Assembly: GCA_032622095.1 (NCBI GenBank)
Contig: CP136064.1
Location: forward strand, 133,369,129-133,433,128
DNA: 64,000 nt
DNA from: Siphonodentalium dalli
Lineage: Eukaryota > Mollusca > Scaphopoda > Gadilida > Siphonodentaliidae
Direction of reading: 5' to 3'
Position numbers and translations under genes: made by a program. Positions 1 through 12,238 of this stretch are shown in pieces (the first letter of the stretch is position 1; each line of letters begins with the position of its first letter). The notes under the pieces are model-generated. The model was not told the DNA's origin. It searched no databases and saw nothing but the letters and a program-made list of their open reading frames with translations.

Positions 1-233
1 GGTAAGATCACATGGCCAGAGTTGAAAGGTTACATCCGGTTACCTGTTTAAATTCATTTCCGGCTCAACCGGAAGTTCCTAATTTCGTACGGAGAAATTT
101 CGTACTGATTAGGTAACCGCTAAGGCAAAGTTCTCCTTTACGTTCTTATAACCCACAATGGATGATACCACATAGTTCAGTGTGTAAGTGTCTTCTATAA
201 GAAATATCTATTATACTTATGAAAATAGGATAT
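1..233 (+). repeat. Right inverted terminal repeat of an upstream DIRS element
   Basis: The sequence matches 61807-62039, the right inverted terminal repeat of the DIRS element at 55570-62039, and is the reverse complement of that element's left end (55571-55802). Only the end of this copy is in the window. Its coding body would lie to the left of base 1. The terminus is placed near 233 because the internal complementary region of the complete element stops matching there. Confidence 0.85.
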
Positions 234-2193
234 TCCAACATAACATCTTTTTACATCTTGTGTTGTAGCGTCCATATCTCTTTATAGGTCTTTTGTTGTA
301 GCTTCAATATCGTCTTTTTACATGCTTAATTTTTGCATTTTCAACACTTGGATTTGAGACACAAATAAAGAGCTATAATGATGATTTATGCCAATTTTGT
401 TTTGTTCTGCCGATAATTAAGATATTGACGGGCACATAGTTACATTTTTCCTTCCTTTATATTGCAAAATGTTGACATAGAATACTCGTTTTGGCCAATA
501 GTGTGGTCGTCAGAGGGTTCGACCCGGAAGAAATTGGTATAGAAGCGGTTTTGGTGTCATTCGACGCGGGAGAATCTCGTGTATAACATATCCAAAATCC
601 GCTAAAATCCGCTTTGGGCAAAATTCAGGATCCAACATGGCGTCCAACATGGCTGCCGTTAGTCAAAAGATAATCTGACTGAGATTAATTCGATAACAGT
701 GAGAACAAATGTTGTCATATGTATACATTTTTGCAAAGGTAAAATGTTGTGCCACCTGTTTATGGCAAAAATGGAACCCATCGTCCCAGATGGCCGCCAA
801 AATGGCGGCCTAAACTCGAACATTTGAAGTTTTTGCCTAATATCTTAAAGATCAATTCCTGTTGTTTGATAATGGTTCAGACTGGCGACATTGATTAGTC
901 ATATTCATGTTAATTCATCATTGGAGCAATGAAAGATACCATAAATGGGGTCCCAGACTCATCTACACCCTCAAAAATTCGATTTTACAGAACGCGGTAT
1001 AAAATTCCACAAAACTCTCCATTGTGATTACAGTCATATATCAACAAGAAATGGACAGAACTGTACAATGTAAGTTGGGCATACCAATATCTATAAATAC
1101 TCCAATTCAATGAAACCCAAATTGGCGCTTTGTCTCAAAATGGCTGCCAAAATGTTGGTCAAAATATGGAAAATGGCGGATATTGATCACAGTGTCATTC
1201 AATCCATTATAAGTAGTGGTTGATGAATAAAATTGACTAAATAAATACGAATGTATACCTCTTTATGATGCCATTATGCTTGCTCTATGTAAAAACTTAA
1301 AAATCAGTACCAAAAATGGCTGCCAAAATGGCCACCCGATGTGAAAAATACAATTTTTTATCACTTCTGTTTATCACTTGTTGCTCTCTGAACTGGGAAA
1401 CAATGGGTATATTCTTCCAATGATCGTGTCAACTGATCATTACAGCAATGACATTTCTAATAGATTAGATCATAGTTTACTCCGGTCCTTCACTAATAAG
1501 TTATAACGAATGCGGTATGAAATTTAACCAAAATCGACTTTGGGGTTCTGGTCATATTTGATATTTAGGGATGAGCAGATCTTGTCTACAAAATAATTGA
1601 TCGTTTCTTTTATATGTGAACATTCCATCTCAAATAGACCAAAAGAAACAATAAATTTTATCTAATATGGCTTCCAAAACGAAAATGGTAGACTCTGCCC
1701 AGCTTATCACATAATGGAAGTTGTGAGTGGTGGATGCAGTTGATAGTTGGCTCATATACATGTATGTGGCTCATATACATCAAAACTATTTATTTTCAAT
1801 CTTTTGGTGGCTTCCCGCGGGTTGATAAAATCTCGACTCATCAGTGCTATAATGTCGTATATCCATTATGGCGGGAAATGAGTATTTGATACCATTCGAA
1901 TCATGAGAAAAATCCAATCCGATGGGCCAAACTGTCCTTGCATTGGATGACAAATATTCGCACAAACCAGTGAAGCAAATGTCGTATCTCCAGCGATCTT
2001 TACAATTATTCGTGCTATGAGGTCGTATGTCCAACAGCAGCCAATCGGATGCTTCATGTTGTCCACGTGACTTCTGTTTTGTGTTTGTGAATTCTAAAAT
2101 GTGTGCTATATGGCAGTATCTCCATGTTAGTCACGTGATCATTTGGTGATTTAAATTTTGTGATTGTTCCACACATTGCTGTATGATGATGCA
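1..2193. repeat. Left copy of a near-identical 2.19-kb duplication
   Basis: This stretch reappears in the same orientation at 61807-64000. Reading both copies side by side I count about six substitutions and one 1-bp indel, or roughly 0.3% divergence. The repeat runs off the right edge of the window and may continue to the left of base 1. It contains the right terminal repeat of a DIRS element (to about 233), unique-looking flank, and the left arm of a foldback element. Because non-DIRS flank is duplicated too, two independent DIRS insertions cannot explain it. A tandem segmental duplication or an assembly/haplotype duplication can. Confidence 0.95.
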
Positions 2194-4806
2194 CATGGGT
2201 GAATTTTCATAGTGTAGAATAGGCACTTTATAGTTCATAGACACATGCGATTGCCACCATATTTAGCTTAATCTGCATTTATTAGCACAACTTCATTATA
2301 GCACGGAAACGAATCGTCGCTGGCATACGCAAAATGTCATATCTCCAAACAAGCTATTGCTTTTTAAAAGAAAACGAGGGAATAAACAGAAAACAATATG
2401 TGGTTCAATGAACAGCTGTCAGTTTTCATTGGGATAAATACAACAATACTTCATGCTTTGTCAACATTAGGAGAAATGTTGTCTAAAAACTTCAACCTTC
2501 ATTTTCTCGGAAAGTTGAAAATGTGGGTTACATTATAGCACTGATGCGACAAAATATTAACTATTCGGGCTCGGCCATCATTTTCAAGTTTCAAGCTGGA
2601 ACTAAATGTAGCCCATGGATTCCCCATTTCGACATGTAAGAAAAGTATTTTTACTCTGATCTCTTCCCAGATATCAACTCTCCGGTAAATGGTGATCTCT
2701 TATGTTCTAGAAAATACGTGTGCCAAATACATATATGTATGAAGAAACTATCCCCATACATTGTTTACACATCGACTCCGTAAGTATGTGGAGGTTTTCT
2801 TGGACAAGCGGGATTTTCAAACCTCGAAACCGTCCGTACAAACAATAAAAGTTAATAGGAAATGACGTTGGATGTAGGTCTAGAGTACGTCGTCCGCATG
2901 AAATAGTTTTCGTGTCATTAATTTGCACATATTTCGTGCTCTGATGAGCATGGATGAACGCCTTATGTGGCAGTTTGATTGTCTAACATCCGGAAAATAA
3001 CATGTTCATTGTTCACATTTCTTAGACAAACATGTTGTTAATCACCATGTTCATGTGGCATTTCTATCCAATGACAACCTTGAAATGCCAGTTAATCAAG
3101 CTAAAGGGTTGATACCTTTACGCCTACGGGTCAGATCCAGCCGTGACGCACATTGTGTCTACATATCATTGATGAAATTCACTAAATGTGTAGAAGATAT
3201 AGGTGCGTCTATATATGTACTAGAATGTGTCTATCCACCTGTATATACCCACAATCGCATGACACGGAATTGTCACATAAAGTGTGAAGGGTATACAATG
3301 TACGTGCGAATTTTCATTTTTCCTCTTGATATTGAAGAAAATAATTTTACTTTGAAACTCCCCAGCTCCGATAACCAACTTGCCCACCAATTAAGTAAAC
3401 CCCAGATTATTCGCTTTTCCCTCCTGTCCTTTTCACTTTCGCCAGCACTGGAAAACCTATTATAGCATGATGCTTCCGATGCCCATATATTTGATGTTCC
3501 GAATAGTCGTTATAAGTAGAAATGTTGACACTGTGTTTTCAAATAATCCAGATTCGTAGCAATTTAATTTCTTTTTAATTGATTTCCAGATAGTCCCTCG
3601 TAATAAGTGGACATCGTGTTGGATCCTGCAGTAGATACTGCTTAGTTGGAACATTTCGGGCTGAACTGATTGTGGTAGTAGATTATTGGCAACATGTTTA
3701 ATAGGTCTGTCATCGTTAGCTCACAACCGAAGTGTTGTTTCGGCTTTCCTCTGAGCAGAACTTAAATTTCGACAATTTTTGGTGGCCATTTTGGTAGCCA
3801 TCTTAGCATTTTGAATCGTGATTGGCTACTCATACCCACAAAAAACATTGATTTCAATCAATGATGTGTATTGGTGCCGAATTGGCGTTTTGTCGAATGG
3901 GTTTTCGTGAATAACTACATATTTGCTATTTTCATTATTATTGGCGACCATGTTGGACGCCATCTTGAATTCTGTATTTTCCCCAAAGCGGATTTTAGCG
4001 GATTTTGGATATGTTATACACGAGATTCTCCCGCGTCAAATGACAACAAAACCGTTTCTTTACCAATTCCTTCTGGGTCTAACCCTCTGACGACCATTCT
4101 AAATATCTGCCATTTTCCATATTTTGACCGCCATTTTGGCAGCCATTTTAAGACAAAGCGCCAATTTGGGTTTCATTGAATTGGAGTAATTATAGATAAT
4201 GGTATGCCCAACTTACATTGTACAGTTCTGTCCATTTCTTGTTGATATACGACTGGAATCCCAATGGCGATTTTTGTGGAATTTTATACCGCGTTCTGTA
4301 AAATCAAATTTTTGAGGGTGTATATGAGTCTGGGACCCCATTTATGGTATCTTTCATTGCTCCAATGATGAATTAACATGAATATGACTAATCAATGTCG
4401 CCAGTCTGAACCATTATCAAACAACAGGAATTGATCTTTAAGATATTAGGCAAAAGTTTCAAATTTTCGAATTTAGGCCACCATTTTGGCAGCCATCTGG
4501 GGCGAGGGGTTCCATTTTTTTCTATAGATATGTGGCATAATACTTTACCTTCGCAAAAATGTATACATTTGTATTAATATGGCAACATTTGTTCTCATTA
4601 TGTCGAATTAATCTCAGTCAGAATCTCTTTTGATTAAAGGCGGCCATGTTGGACGCCATGTTGGATCCTGGATTTTGCCCAAAGCGGATTTTAGCGGATT
4701 TTGGATATGTTGTAGCAGAGATTCTCCCGCGTTGAATGACACCGAGATCGCTTCTATACCAATTTATTCTGGGTTGACCCCTTTTTTTGCGTACCACGAC
4801 CACACT
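500..4806. mobile_element. Long foldback (inverted-repeat) element
   Basis: Positions 500-1185 are the approximate reverse complement of 4104-4806, giving arms of about 700 bp that end in the same motif (agtgtggtcgt at the left, acgaccacact at the right). A second partial copy of the outer arm sits at about 3957-4103, directly inside the right arm, so the right side is a stacked duplicate. The arms contain repeated ATGGC(T/G)GCCA-type motifs. The roughly 2.9-kb interior has no ORF with recognisable protein features. The longest one, 3055-3465, looks like chance. No transposase is seen, so the element is probably non-autonomous. Family assignment is open. Confidence 0.7.
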
Positions 4807-7800
4807 ACAACAAAATGATAACTAATGAAACAGAAACTAAGCGAAATTAAGGTGTTTCACGGAGAATATTTAAGCAGACGAGTTCTATGCGCACGATCAT
4901 TTATGCTGTGATAGTAATAAATACGTCAAGACGTCACACAGAAAAGCAGAACTGATTACTGCATGGATAATTAGACTACGTCACAAATCGTCTGTTCAAA
5001 AACCGACTTTCCCGCCAAATTTTCCAGGAAAGACAAAACATTTACTAACTTGTGTGTGGCGGAACTTGTTGGGAAAGCTGGGTGACTATGTGCACAAGTC
5101 AGACCCTATTTGATTATTGTAATATGCACATAATTACTTGTTGGCAATAGTTTAAGAGAAAATCATGATTTTGTTTCTGTGGATAATTTTGGTTGTGAAT
5201 TTATACGACGTTTTGCCAGGTATACGAAATAACTGAATTATCGATTTGTACTTTACGATGTTTTAAGAACTGCCTAGTGGCCGTCAAAATTAGTGACAAA
5301 CGGTTATAAATTATTAAATGGTAGTTAGATTTGTTTTGTTTTGTACCTTTGTCGTGTGGAGAAATGTCAGAGATTAAAATAACATAAAGTAGCCTATCGT
5401 GATGCATATTTGATATATTTATATAACGTTTCCCTGATGTACACTATATTTGTGCCATACTTTCAATGGTTTATAGCCATACATACAATCATGATACATC
5501 ACATGGATCATTAATTAATAAACTTTTGAAATCATTGTGGTAGCATAGTATATGTATAGCTGTGTATGCAACACATTTCCTGGCTGCTACTTGCGTTGCA
5601 CAAATATCTGGTATACAACAAAATTTAAGTACATATACCATAATTGGGGCTAATTTGAGACAGTTTTATGGTATTTCAAAGTTAACTTGAAGTGAACGAC
5701 TAGGCCCATAGCCACATATCACTAAACTGATCACATATCATCAAAGAAATTTATCCCTTCTACAGCCTTCATAATTGGCTACGGCAATCAGTATTGCCGA
5801 AGCAATTTGCTGAAGCAAACTGGGCCACGGCATACTGTTGCCGTAGCGGATTGCCGAAGCCAAACAATCTGAATTAAGAGGGCTGCTTCTAAAAGTTCCA
5901 CACTATTATGGATGTCGAAGATAGTGTCTCAAAATCAAGTTATGCCAACAAGGGAAATAGGTGTGTCCTACTATACATATGCACCATCCTTCTCAGTTGG
6001 TCCAATATGGGCCTAGTAGCAGGGTAGACCCAATATGGTGGGTTAGATTTCAGCAACGTAAAATTCTGCAAGGGTTTCAGTTTCGGAACCTCTTATAACC
6101 ATCTACCTCCACATTAAACACGTTTGTCTGGGAGCTTTTTTCGAACAGGAAAGGGCAATATGAACCAGTTGCCTTCACCTGGAGTATATTGTACTAACAT
6201 TGAAATTGATTTCGTTCTTGCATTTCGGATGGAATTTCCACTCATTGACTTGGACTCTACACTCACTTTGTCTGGGGGTCACTGTAAACAACGTGGCATT
6301 ACGAAGTGGCGTGTCTATGCCAGGAAATTTTATATGGTTTCAATAAATTTGAAATGATGAGCCTTTCTAGTTAACTGTCAGGTCTAACCTGGTGGTTATG
6401 GTTTCCAGATAGACTGGGTATATATTCTACTCTCGTAATCTCGTATATCGCTAGGTTTTCTCAGAATTTACGTATGATTGGTTTAGCTAGCTGGCGCGGT
6501 TGTCACATGCTGCATTTATGTATATCAATGTTCTGCATGAGACGAAAAATAATATATACTATGTACTCGTCCTTTCTAATATAAGGACATGATGGGTCAT
6601 TAGTCAAGGTAGAGTACTCGGCGAACGGATGTATGGACGGACGGCCAAATGGTCGGGCGTCCGTATGGACAGCCAGAAGTGAGACATGTACACACATACA
6701 CAGAGCTAGAGAAATAGTAAGGCAGACAGCCAATCGATTAGATCATTTGATATCAGAACATGGCTTGCACAAACAATAGAACAAATGTCACTTTCCCCGC
6801 CTGGCCGATGATTGAGGATCAAAATAGGTTGATAAATATGTGAAATATTTTATGGAAATTCATTTGCTGCGGAAATACTCACTCAAGTCATATAATTTAG
6901 AACAAACCGGTCTAAGAAACAATAAAGAACGTTCATTGTTAGTTTCTAACTAAATACTTATTGGCTAGTAGTTCCCTTTGGGAAATATTTAGATAATAAG
7001 TTCACAAAATGTCCATGTTTATTGAACTTATATTATCTAAACAATTTTCAAACATGAATAGGAATCCTTCTGTGCTTTATTTGCATACCGTGTACTCATA
7101 GAAACCACTCGTGACCCAAATCAAAAGAATTCACTTACATAATCTAATGATGTGTGTTGGTAGCGCATGCATGTCTTGATATGAATACGACGAAGCCTTT
7201 CCATGTAGATCAATGCCTGTGACAGAAATATTACCACCGCCAGAATGTGGGTATTGAAATATACGGTACTGACATAATGACATAACACATTTTACCAAGC
7301 ACTACCTTATAGTAACATTCTTCCTAATCAACAACATGTATTGATTACGTACTCTGAATAATGCAGCGGATATTATAGTCATGATTTGAAATGGCACTTC
7401 TTGATGTGACGTCATATGCCATTCTGGGCATGACGCTATTTTTCAGATACTGATTCTCCTGGCTGCCAGTCTGTTTGACGACGTCACACGACGTTTGCGT
7501 TCAAACAGCACAGCTTATTTGTCTCTCTTTTATCTTTGGGCACCATGGAACACGAAAATGTGATAAACTACTAATTTTTCATTTCTGCGACATCGACTTT
7601 AAAAGTTTCTGAGATGTGCATTCGCTTCGATCGATGTTTATTTTATTTTGCATCGAAAGGAGTAAAGCTGAATTGTGTTTATTTTGCAGATGTCTTTTAA
7701 TTTTGTTTTATATACTTTCACCTCTAAATAATTTCATGTTATTTTCCCACTCCTGGTCTTCATTCGTGTGCAGTGTAGTTACCGTTCAATATGATGTTGT

Positions 7801-8076
7801 AAAATATAAAAGATGACATACATTCATAATTGCACTGGTTATTATATATCAATGATGCGATATATAGAGGATCTCCAACGAGTCCCCAGTTTATAGCGAA
7901 ATTTACCAAACGATCCCAGTAAATTAGATCTATGGAGACCCAATTCACTGGACAAGTTTTGTAAATTTTGTTATAAACTGGCAAAGAGTTGAATTCTATT
8001 TATTACTTGATCCAAAACCTCCATAAACGTTCTTTATATGATTAATAAATGGGATGAGAAACTATAAGCAGCTTAT
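4807..8076. other. Gene-free AT-rich stretch
   Basis: Apart from a short hairpin element at 5775-5863 I see no coding region, RNA gene or terminal-repeat element here. Short ORFs on both strands lack codon or domain signal. A degraded CCGT-type repeat scrap lies near 6620-6660. If the BRCC36 reading is right, this is intron sequence. Confidence 0.5.
5775..5863. repeat. Short hairpin element (MITE-like)
   Basis: The ends are inverted repeats of about 15 bp (ttggctacggcaatc at the left, gattgccgaagccaa at the right, one mismatch). Between them are further copies of the ttgccg(a/t)agc motif in both orientations, so the whole 89 bp can fold back on itself. No coding capacity. No clear target duplication was found. 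Confidence 0.6.
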
Positions 8077-8087
8077 ATAAGGCAAGC

Positions 8088-8410
8088 TAGCGGCCTTGGT
8101 GGCTCAATCGGTTAGGGGTACAACTCCAAGCAATTTTGCCCTCCAGTGCTGGCAATAAGGGTTCAAATACGCATGTTTCCATCATGGATTTTGTAACTCG
8201 AAATCGTTATTTGCAATATCTGGTGGAGTTGTCAGTTACTCGCTAGTGGTTTGCCACACATGGTCAACGAGTTTATCAGCCATTGAAATCACTGTTAGAT
8301 TAGCCATAATTTGACAATTTCTTCCACCACTAAAACTGGCAATGTCGTGATATGGCCTTAGTTGCTTTCAGCAACATTAAACCCCAATCAATCAAACATT
8401 CAATCAATCA
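8088..8410 (+). mobile_element. tRNA-derived SINE with an ATCA tail
   Basis: An 11-bp direct repeat (ataaggcaagc) flanks the unit at 8077-8087 and 8411-8421, which marks the insertion. The head resembles a tRNA gene: a box-A-like tggctcaatcggttagggg near 8100-8120 and a box-B-like ggttcaaatac near 8160-8170, as expected for an internal RNA polymerase III promoter. A central domain follows, and the 3' end reads ttaaaccccaatcaatca followed by ATCA repeats, the tail style of bivalve SINEs. SINEs are copied in trans by LINE machinery. A true tRNA gene is unlikely because the acceptor stem is not closed and the unit is 323 bp long. Confidence 0.85.
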
Positions 8411-8421
8411 ATAAGGCAAGC

Positions 8422-9710
8422 CAGAAGTTTGTCTCCGCGTCAAGAAATAGTGCCAGATAGAAAATACGCTTTGAGGTATTTAATAATGACTTAAATTTAA
8501 TGAAATATTCGTTCAAACTAAATCAACATTGGCCACAAAGATCGATTTAGCAAATGGAATGCGAACAGATGACGGAATTCAAAGGTCACATTTCCATACA
8601 ACAGTACACCTGGCGCTATTTCTGTTATACAACGGTCGTTGGTTGCAAGTATTTCAGAATGAGGTTATATGAAAGAAGGGTTGGATCATGTAATAAGGAG
8701 ATATTCTGACAACACCATTGGCATGCTTCATTAAACCAAATGAGCCAGAGTCATTTTATTTGCAGCAAAATACAGTCCAGATAACATGCTTCCAATCTGT
8801 AGAAGAAAGCACAGATCAGTGAGTTCTTTGTATCTAATTTATAACAGTAGATATCTTTATTATATGACTATGACTATTCTTCCCTAAATACCACTATTGT
8901 TTGACGATCGAATCCAAATAGTCGGATCACACTGAGTGAGATTTCCCCGGAACAAATCAGATCACACTCCTACGGAAATTGCCAAATTAACGACGAAGAA
9001 CTATTTATCCGTAAAAAATAGACTATGGTCTGCTATGGTTAGAAAATTGAAATGCTGAAGTGAAAAAACTCTGTAATTTAAAAATGGTTATTATTGTAAA
9101 CTGGACGTCATAATAATAAACCTTTTATCACAGTAGTGAGTTGATCTGTGTCGTCGCATCACGTCTCGTTGAGGTGGGCAAATTGCCAGATCAAACTCGC
9201 TGCCTGCGGCAACTCGTTTGATCCGGCAATCTGCCCACCTCAACTCGACGTGATACTACGACACGGATCAACACACTGTTGTGATAATATGTATGTATTT
9301 TGCTTGTGATACTGTTGATCTATTAAAGACCACAATTATATAAAAAGTTCAATTTTTGGGCACAAAAAGTTTGACTGATACACACAGAATGATAAAAATG
9401 AACATTGCAGAAAGTTTTTCCAGCAGCAAAACATCCACACAACAACCACATCTTCCTTAAACTCAACTTTTCCTGCTCATTTTGTTCTTCGTCAACATTT
9501 TGTTCCATAAAAAAAATTAAAAAAATTAAACTTCAGATTTAACTGTTTTGTGACAATGTCATAAATTCCAATGTTATATTTATGACAGACCAGTTATGTT
9601 GTTGTGCTGGATAAAAATCATCCAGTTTGTGACAATTGCCTTTTGTGGATCTAGGTAGAATACCTGGAAAATGTTGTACGCTCATCAGGTTTCGTAAAAT
9701 TAACACACTT
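8422..9710. other. Gene-free stretch with one hairpin
   Basis: No coding region or RNA gene is supported here. The only structured item is the palindromic element at 9126-9286. The rest is AT-rich and unstructured at the scale I can read. Confidence 0.45.
9126..9286. repeat. Palindromic MITE-like hairpin, 161 bp
   Basis: The two halves are near reverse complements. The left half begins tatcacagtagtgagttgat and the right half ends with the complementary series, closing at gtgata. The centre lies near 9203-9207. Conserved inner segments such as gaggtgggca on the left and tgcccacctc on the right confirm the fold. There is no coding content and no obvious target duplication beyond AT-rich flanks. 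Confidence 0.7.
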
Positions 9711-9974
9711 TTAGCTCACCGGTGTACTGAGACGAAGTCTCCGGTGGAGCTATAGTCATCACTCCTCGTCCATCCGTCCGTCCATCCATCATCCGTCCGT
9801 CCGTCTGTCGGTCCGTCAACAATTCTTAGAACATCTTATCTCGATCCATAGGACTGAATGGGTTCATATTTGGTGTGGATGTTCCCTAGGTGACTCACAT
9901 TCAGATTTGTTCAAATGAGGTCATTGGGTCAAATAGTTGTGAAAACAGGGTCATAACTCTTTCCCTCCATAGTA

Positions 9975-11423
9975 CAGTAAAACCTCTCTAAACTGAACAT
10001 CCTTCGGACTGGCCCTTCCGTTCGGTTTAGAGAGGTGTTCGGTTTATAGAAAATGGCGTCACCATCGATGATATATTGCCGCCGTTTAATACCAAGAATG
10101 ACCAAGACTGCATTATTGATTACTGAGAATTTTTTGAATAATTACGAGAACCAAGCCTGGGTATAATTTTTATTTGAGTGCAGGACAAAATGTCAGGTAC
10201 CAGATGAGTGGTGAAAATGGCACCTGACTTATTATTTCTCTGTATGCTATTGCCCAAACTTAATAGTCTATCATCCGATTTACGTGCTGACAACATTACC
10301 GGAATTTCCAAAACCTACATCGTACAACCGAAACTGAAACGAAATGCGGAAGTATGACACTGCCTGTTATTAGTCTCGCAATCCACTGTGAGGAATGGAG
10401 AAAAATACTACACCTTTGGCTGATAAACACAAGTTTTACATAATAAAATTCATTTGATACGATTTTCAGACAATGCCACGACATTAACCCCGATCGAAAA
10501 ATATCTATTACGTTTCGCCATATTCCGGTGCTAGTTTTCAGAACAACTCTGTTTTTTCCAGATATAATTTTATCGCTGGGGAAACCCAGAGCCCACACAG
10601 AAAAATAATTTCGATTAGCGCCGGTATTCTTGCAAAAAGGAACGCGACAATAAAGGCTACCCAAACAACCACATATAGAAACTGTTCAAATATAACAGAC
10701 GAGCATCATGACCATGCCGACTTCATGATCGTCGCTTCTGTCATGGATTGCGTCGTCTTCTTCATCGTCGTCGGTGGCATTGTCTGTGGGTTTTGCGATG
10801 TGAGCGGCGATCAACGTAAACAGAGTCCAATTAACTCAACACAATAACTGTTGCAAAAACAATATGTCAGAGCTCTAATTCTCGATCTGTGAAGTCACCA
10901 TTGTTCACTCAATGTGTGAAATGAGCATAGATATCTAATCAGACTCCTGTTGTTACAATCCGGTTCAAAGCATACGCCGAACAAAAGAACGCTAATTAAA
11001 TGGTCTGCTTATACTAGAGTACGTAATCACTATACCATTATACGCACTCTCGTCTCGTCTCGTCTCGACTGATCTCATCTCGACCGATCTCATCTCGTCT
11101 GATCTCGTCCGGTATTCTTAAACGGTCCGCTTATACTAGAGTACGTAATCACTATACCATTATACGCACTCTCGTCTCGTCTCGACTGATCTCATCTCGA
11201 CCGATGTCATCTCGTCTGATCTCGTCCGGTATTCAGAGGTAATAATCAAGTGTTCGCTTAATTATGGACTAACAAACCTGTCCGGTATTCGGAATATAGA
11301 GGTTCCGGATTTTAGAGGTCATTTTTAGTGAGAATGCACTTGGGTGAATTCGGGACCAGACAATTCATTCCGATTGAGGAGGGATTCGGAGTGTAGAGGG
11401 TCCGGTATGTAGAGGTTTCACTG
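9975..11423. mobile_element. Pogo/Tigger-like Tc1-mariner element
   Basis: The terminal inverted repeats begin CAGTAAAACCTCT on the left and CAGTGAAACCTCT (reverse complement) on the right, and the element is flanked by TA (9973-9974 and 11424-11425). CAGT ends with TA duplication are typical of the pogo/Tigger branch of Tc1/mariner. Removing the element restores a continuous T-family repeat, which is strong evidence for the boundaries. At 1.45 kb it is shorter than an autonomous pogo element and I find no DDE domain. A minus-strand ORF of 122 codons (10296-10664) opens with a C-x4-C pattern faintly like a THAP or other zinc finger, too weak to name. Confidence 0.85.
11001..11240. repeat. Tandem duplication of about 122 bp inside the pogo element
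   Basis: Two units sharing gcttatactagagtacgtaa start near 11007 and 11129. Each is followed by a run of imperfect ctcgtctcg/ctcatctcg pentamers and ends in tccggtattc. The second unit has fewer CTCGT pentamers, so the array has slipped internally. It is contained wholly in the pogo-like element. Confidence 0.75.
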
Positions 11424-12238
11424 TAATTCTTAAAACAACTTCTCAAGTGCCATCAGGCCGAATGGTTTCATATTTGGTATGAAGGATCCTTGGGTGACTG
11501 GGGTTCAGATTTTTTTAAATGTGGTCACTGGATCAAATGTGGTCGGAGCCAGGGACATAACTAAAAAAAAAAAAATTAAGATTTAACTCAATTAAACCAA
11601 AAAAAATATATATATTTTTTGAATAAAGTTTTATTTTTTAATTTAATTTAGATTCAACACCTTGTTAGTTCAACTTACTTTGTAAGTTTGAGCTATTGCC
11701 ATGGGTTGGCGATGTCCGTGTGTGCATGTGTGTGTCCGTATGTCCGTCAGCAATTTCCTTTGGCACGGGCTACAGGTCGTAGCTTTGGTCTGATCTTTAT
11801 GAAATTTGTCATGAATGTTGACATTGACATGTAGATGGGAACGAGTCATTTTGGGGTCATTCGGCCAAAAAACATGGCCGCTGGTGGCCATCTTGGATTT
11901 CAAAATTAAATCCATTGGCGCTGGCTACAGGCTGTACTGTTTGTGTGATCATCATAAAATTTGTCAAGAATGTTAACATTTACATGTATATGGGAACGAG
12001 TCATTTTAGGATCATTCAGCCAAAAAACATGGCCGCTGGTGGCCATCTTGGATTTTACTCTTTGCATCACTAAATCCTTTGACACATCCTACAGACCACA
12101 TCTCTGATCCGATCATCACCAAACTTCATATGGATCATCGGTGCGACCTTTAGATGGGAACGAGTCATTTTGGGGTCATTTAGCCAAAATACATTTTACT
12201 CTTTGCATCACTAAATACTTTCGCGCGGGCTACAGGTC

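Larger units (their letters stand above)
9711..11567 (+). mobile_element. T-family hairpin-headed repeat (copy T1), split by pogo
   Basis: The head agctcacc...ggtggagct folds as a hairpin and is followed by a CCGT/CCAT microsatellite and then core monomers containing a 'tttggt(g/a)tgga...cagatttgttcaaat' block. The core stops at 9974 and resumes at 11424 without loss, because a pogo-type element sits between. The intact relative at 43069-43340 shows the uninterrupted sequence. Head, microsatellite seed and tandem core match the plan of pearl/CvE (Helentron-associated) elements of bivalves. No protein is encoded. Confidence 0.75.

Noticed and set aside
3055-3465. 136-codon plus-strand ORF in the foldback interior
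   Set aside because: No domain, biased composition with no conserved pattern, and no homologous frame elsewhere. The length is reachable by chance in 64 kb.
8088-8170. Possible tRNA gene
   Set aside because: Boxes A and B are present but the acceptor stem does not close and a SINE core, tail and target duplications follow, so it is a SINE head.
10296-10664. Minus-strand 122-codon ORF with a CRVPFC start, possible THAP finger
   Set aside because: The later Trp, Cys and His needed for a THAP domain are not placed correctly, and the ORF lies across the pogo element without a transposase continuation. Mentioned only under the pogo element.
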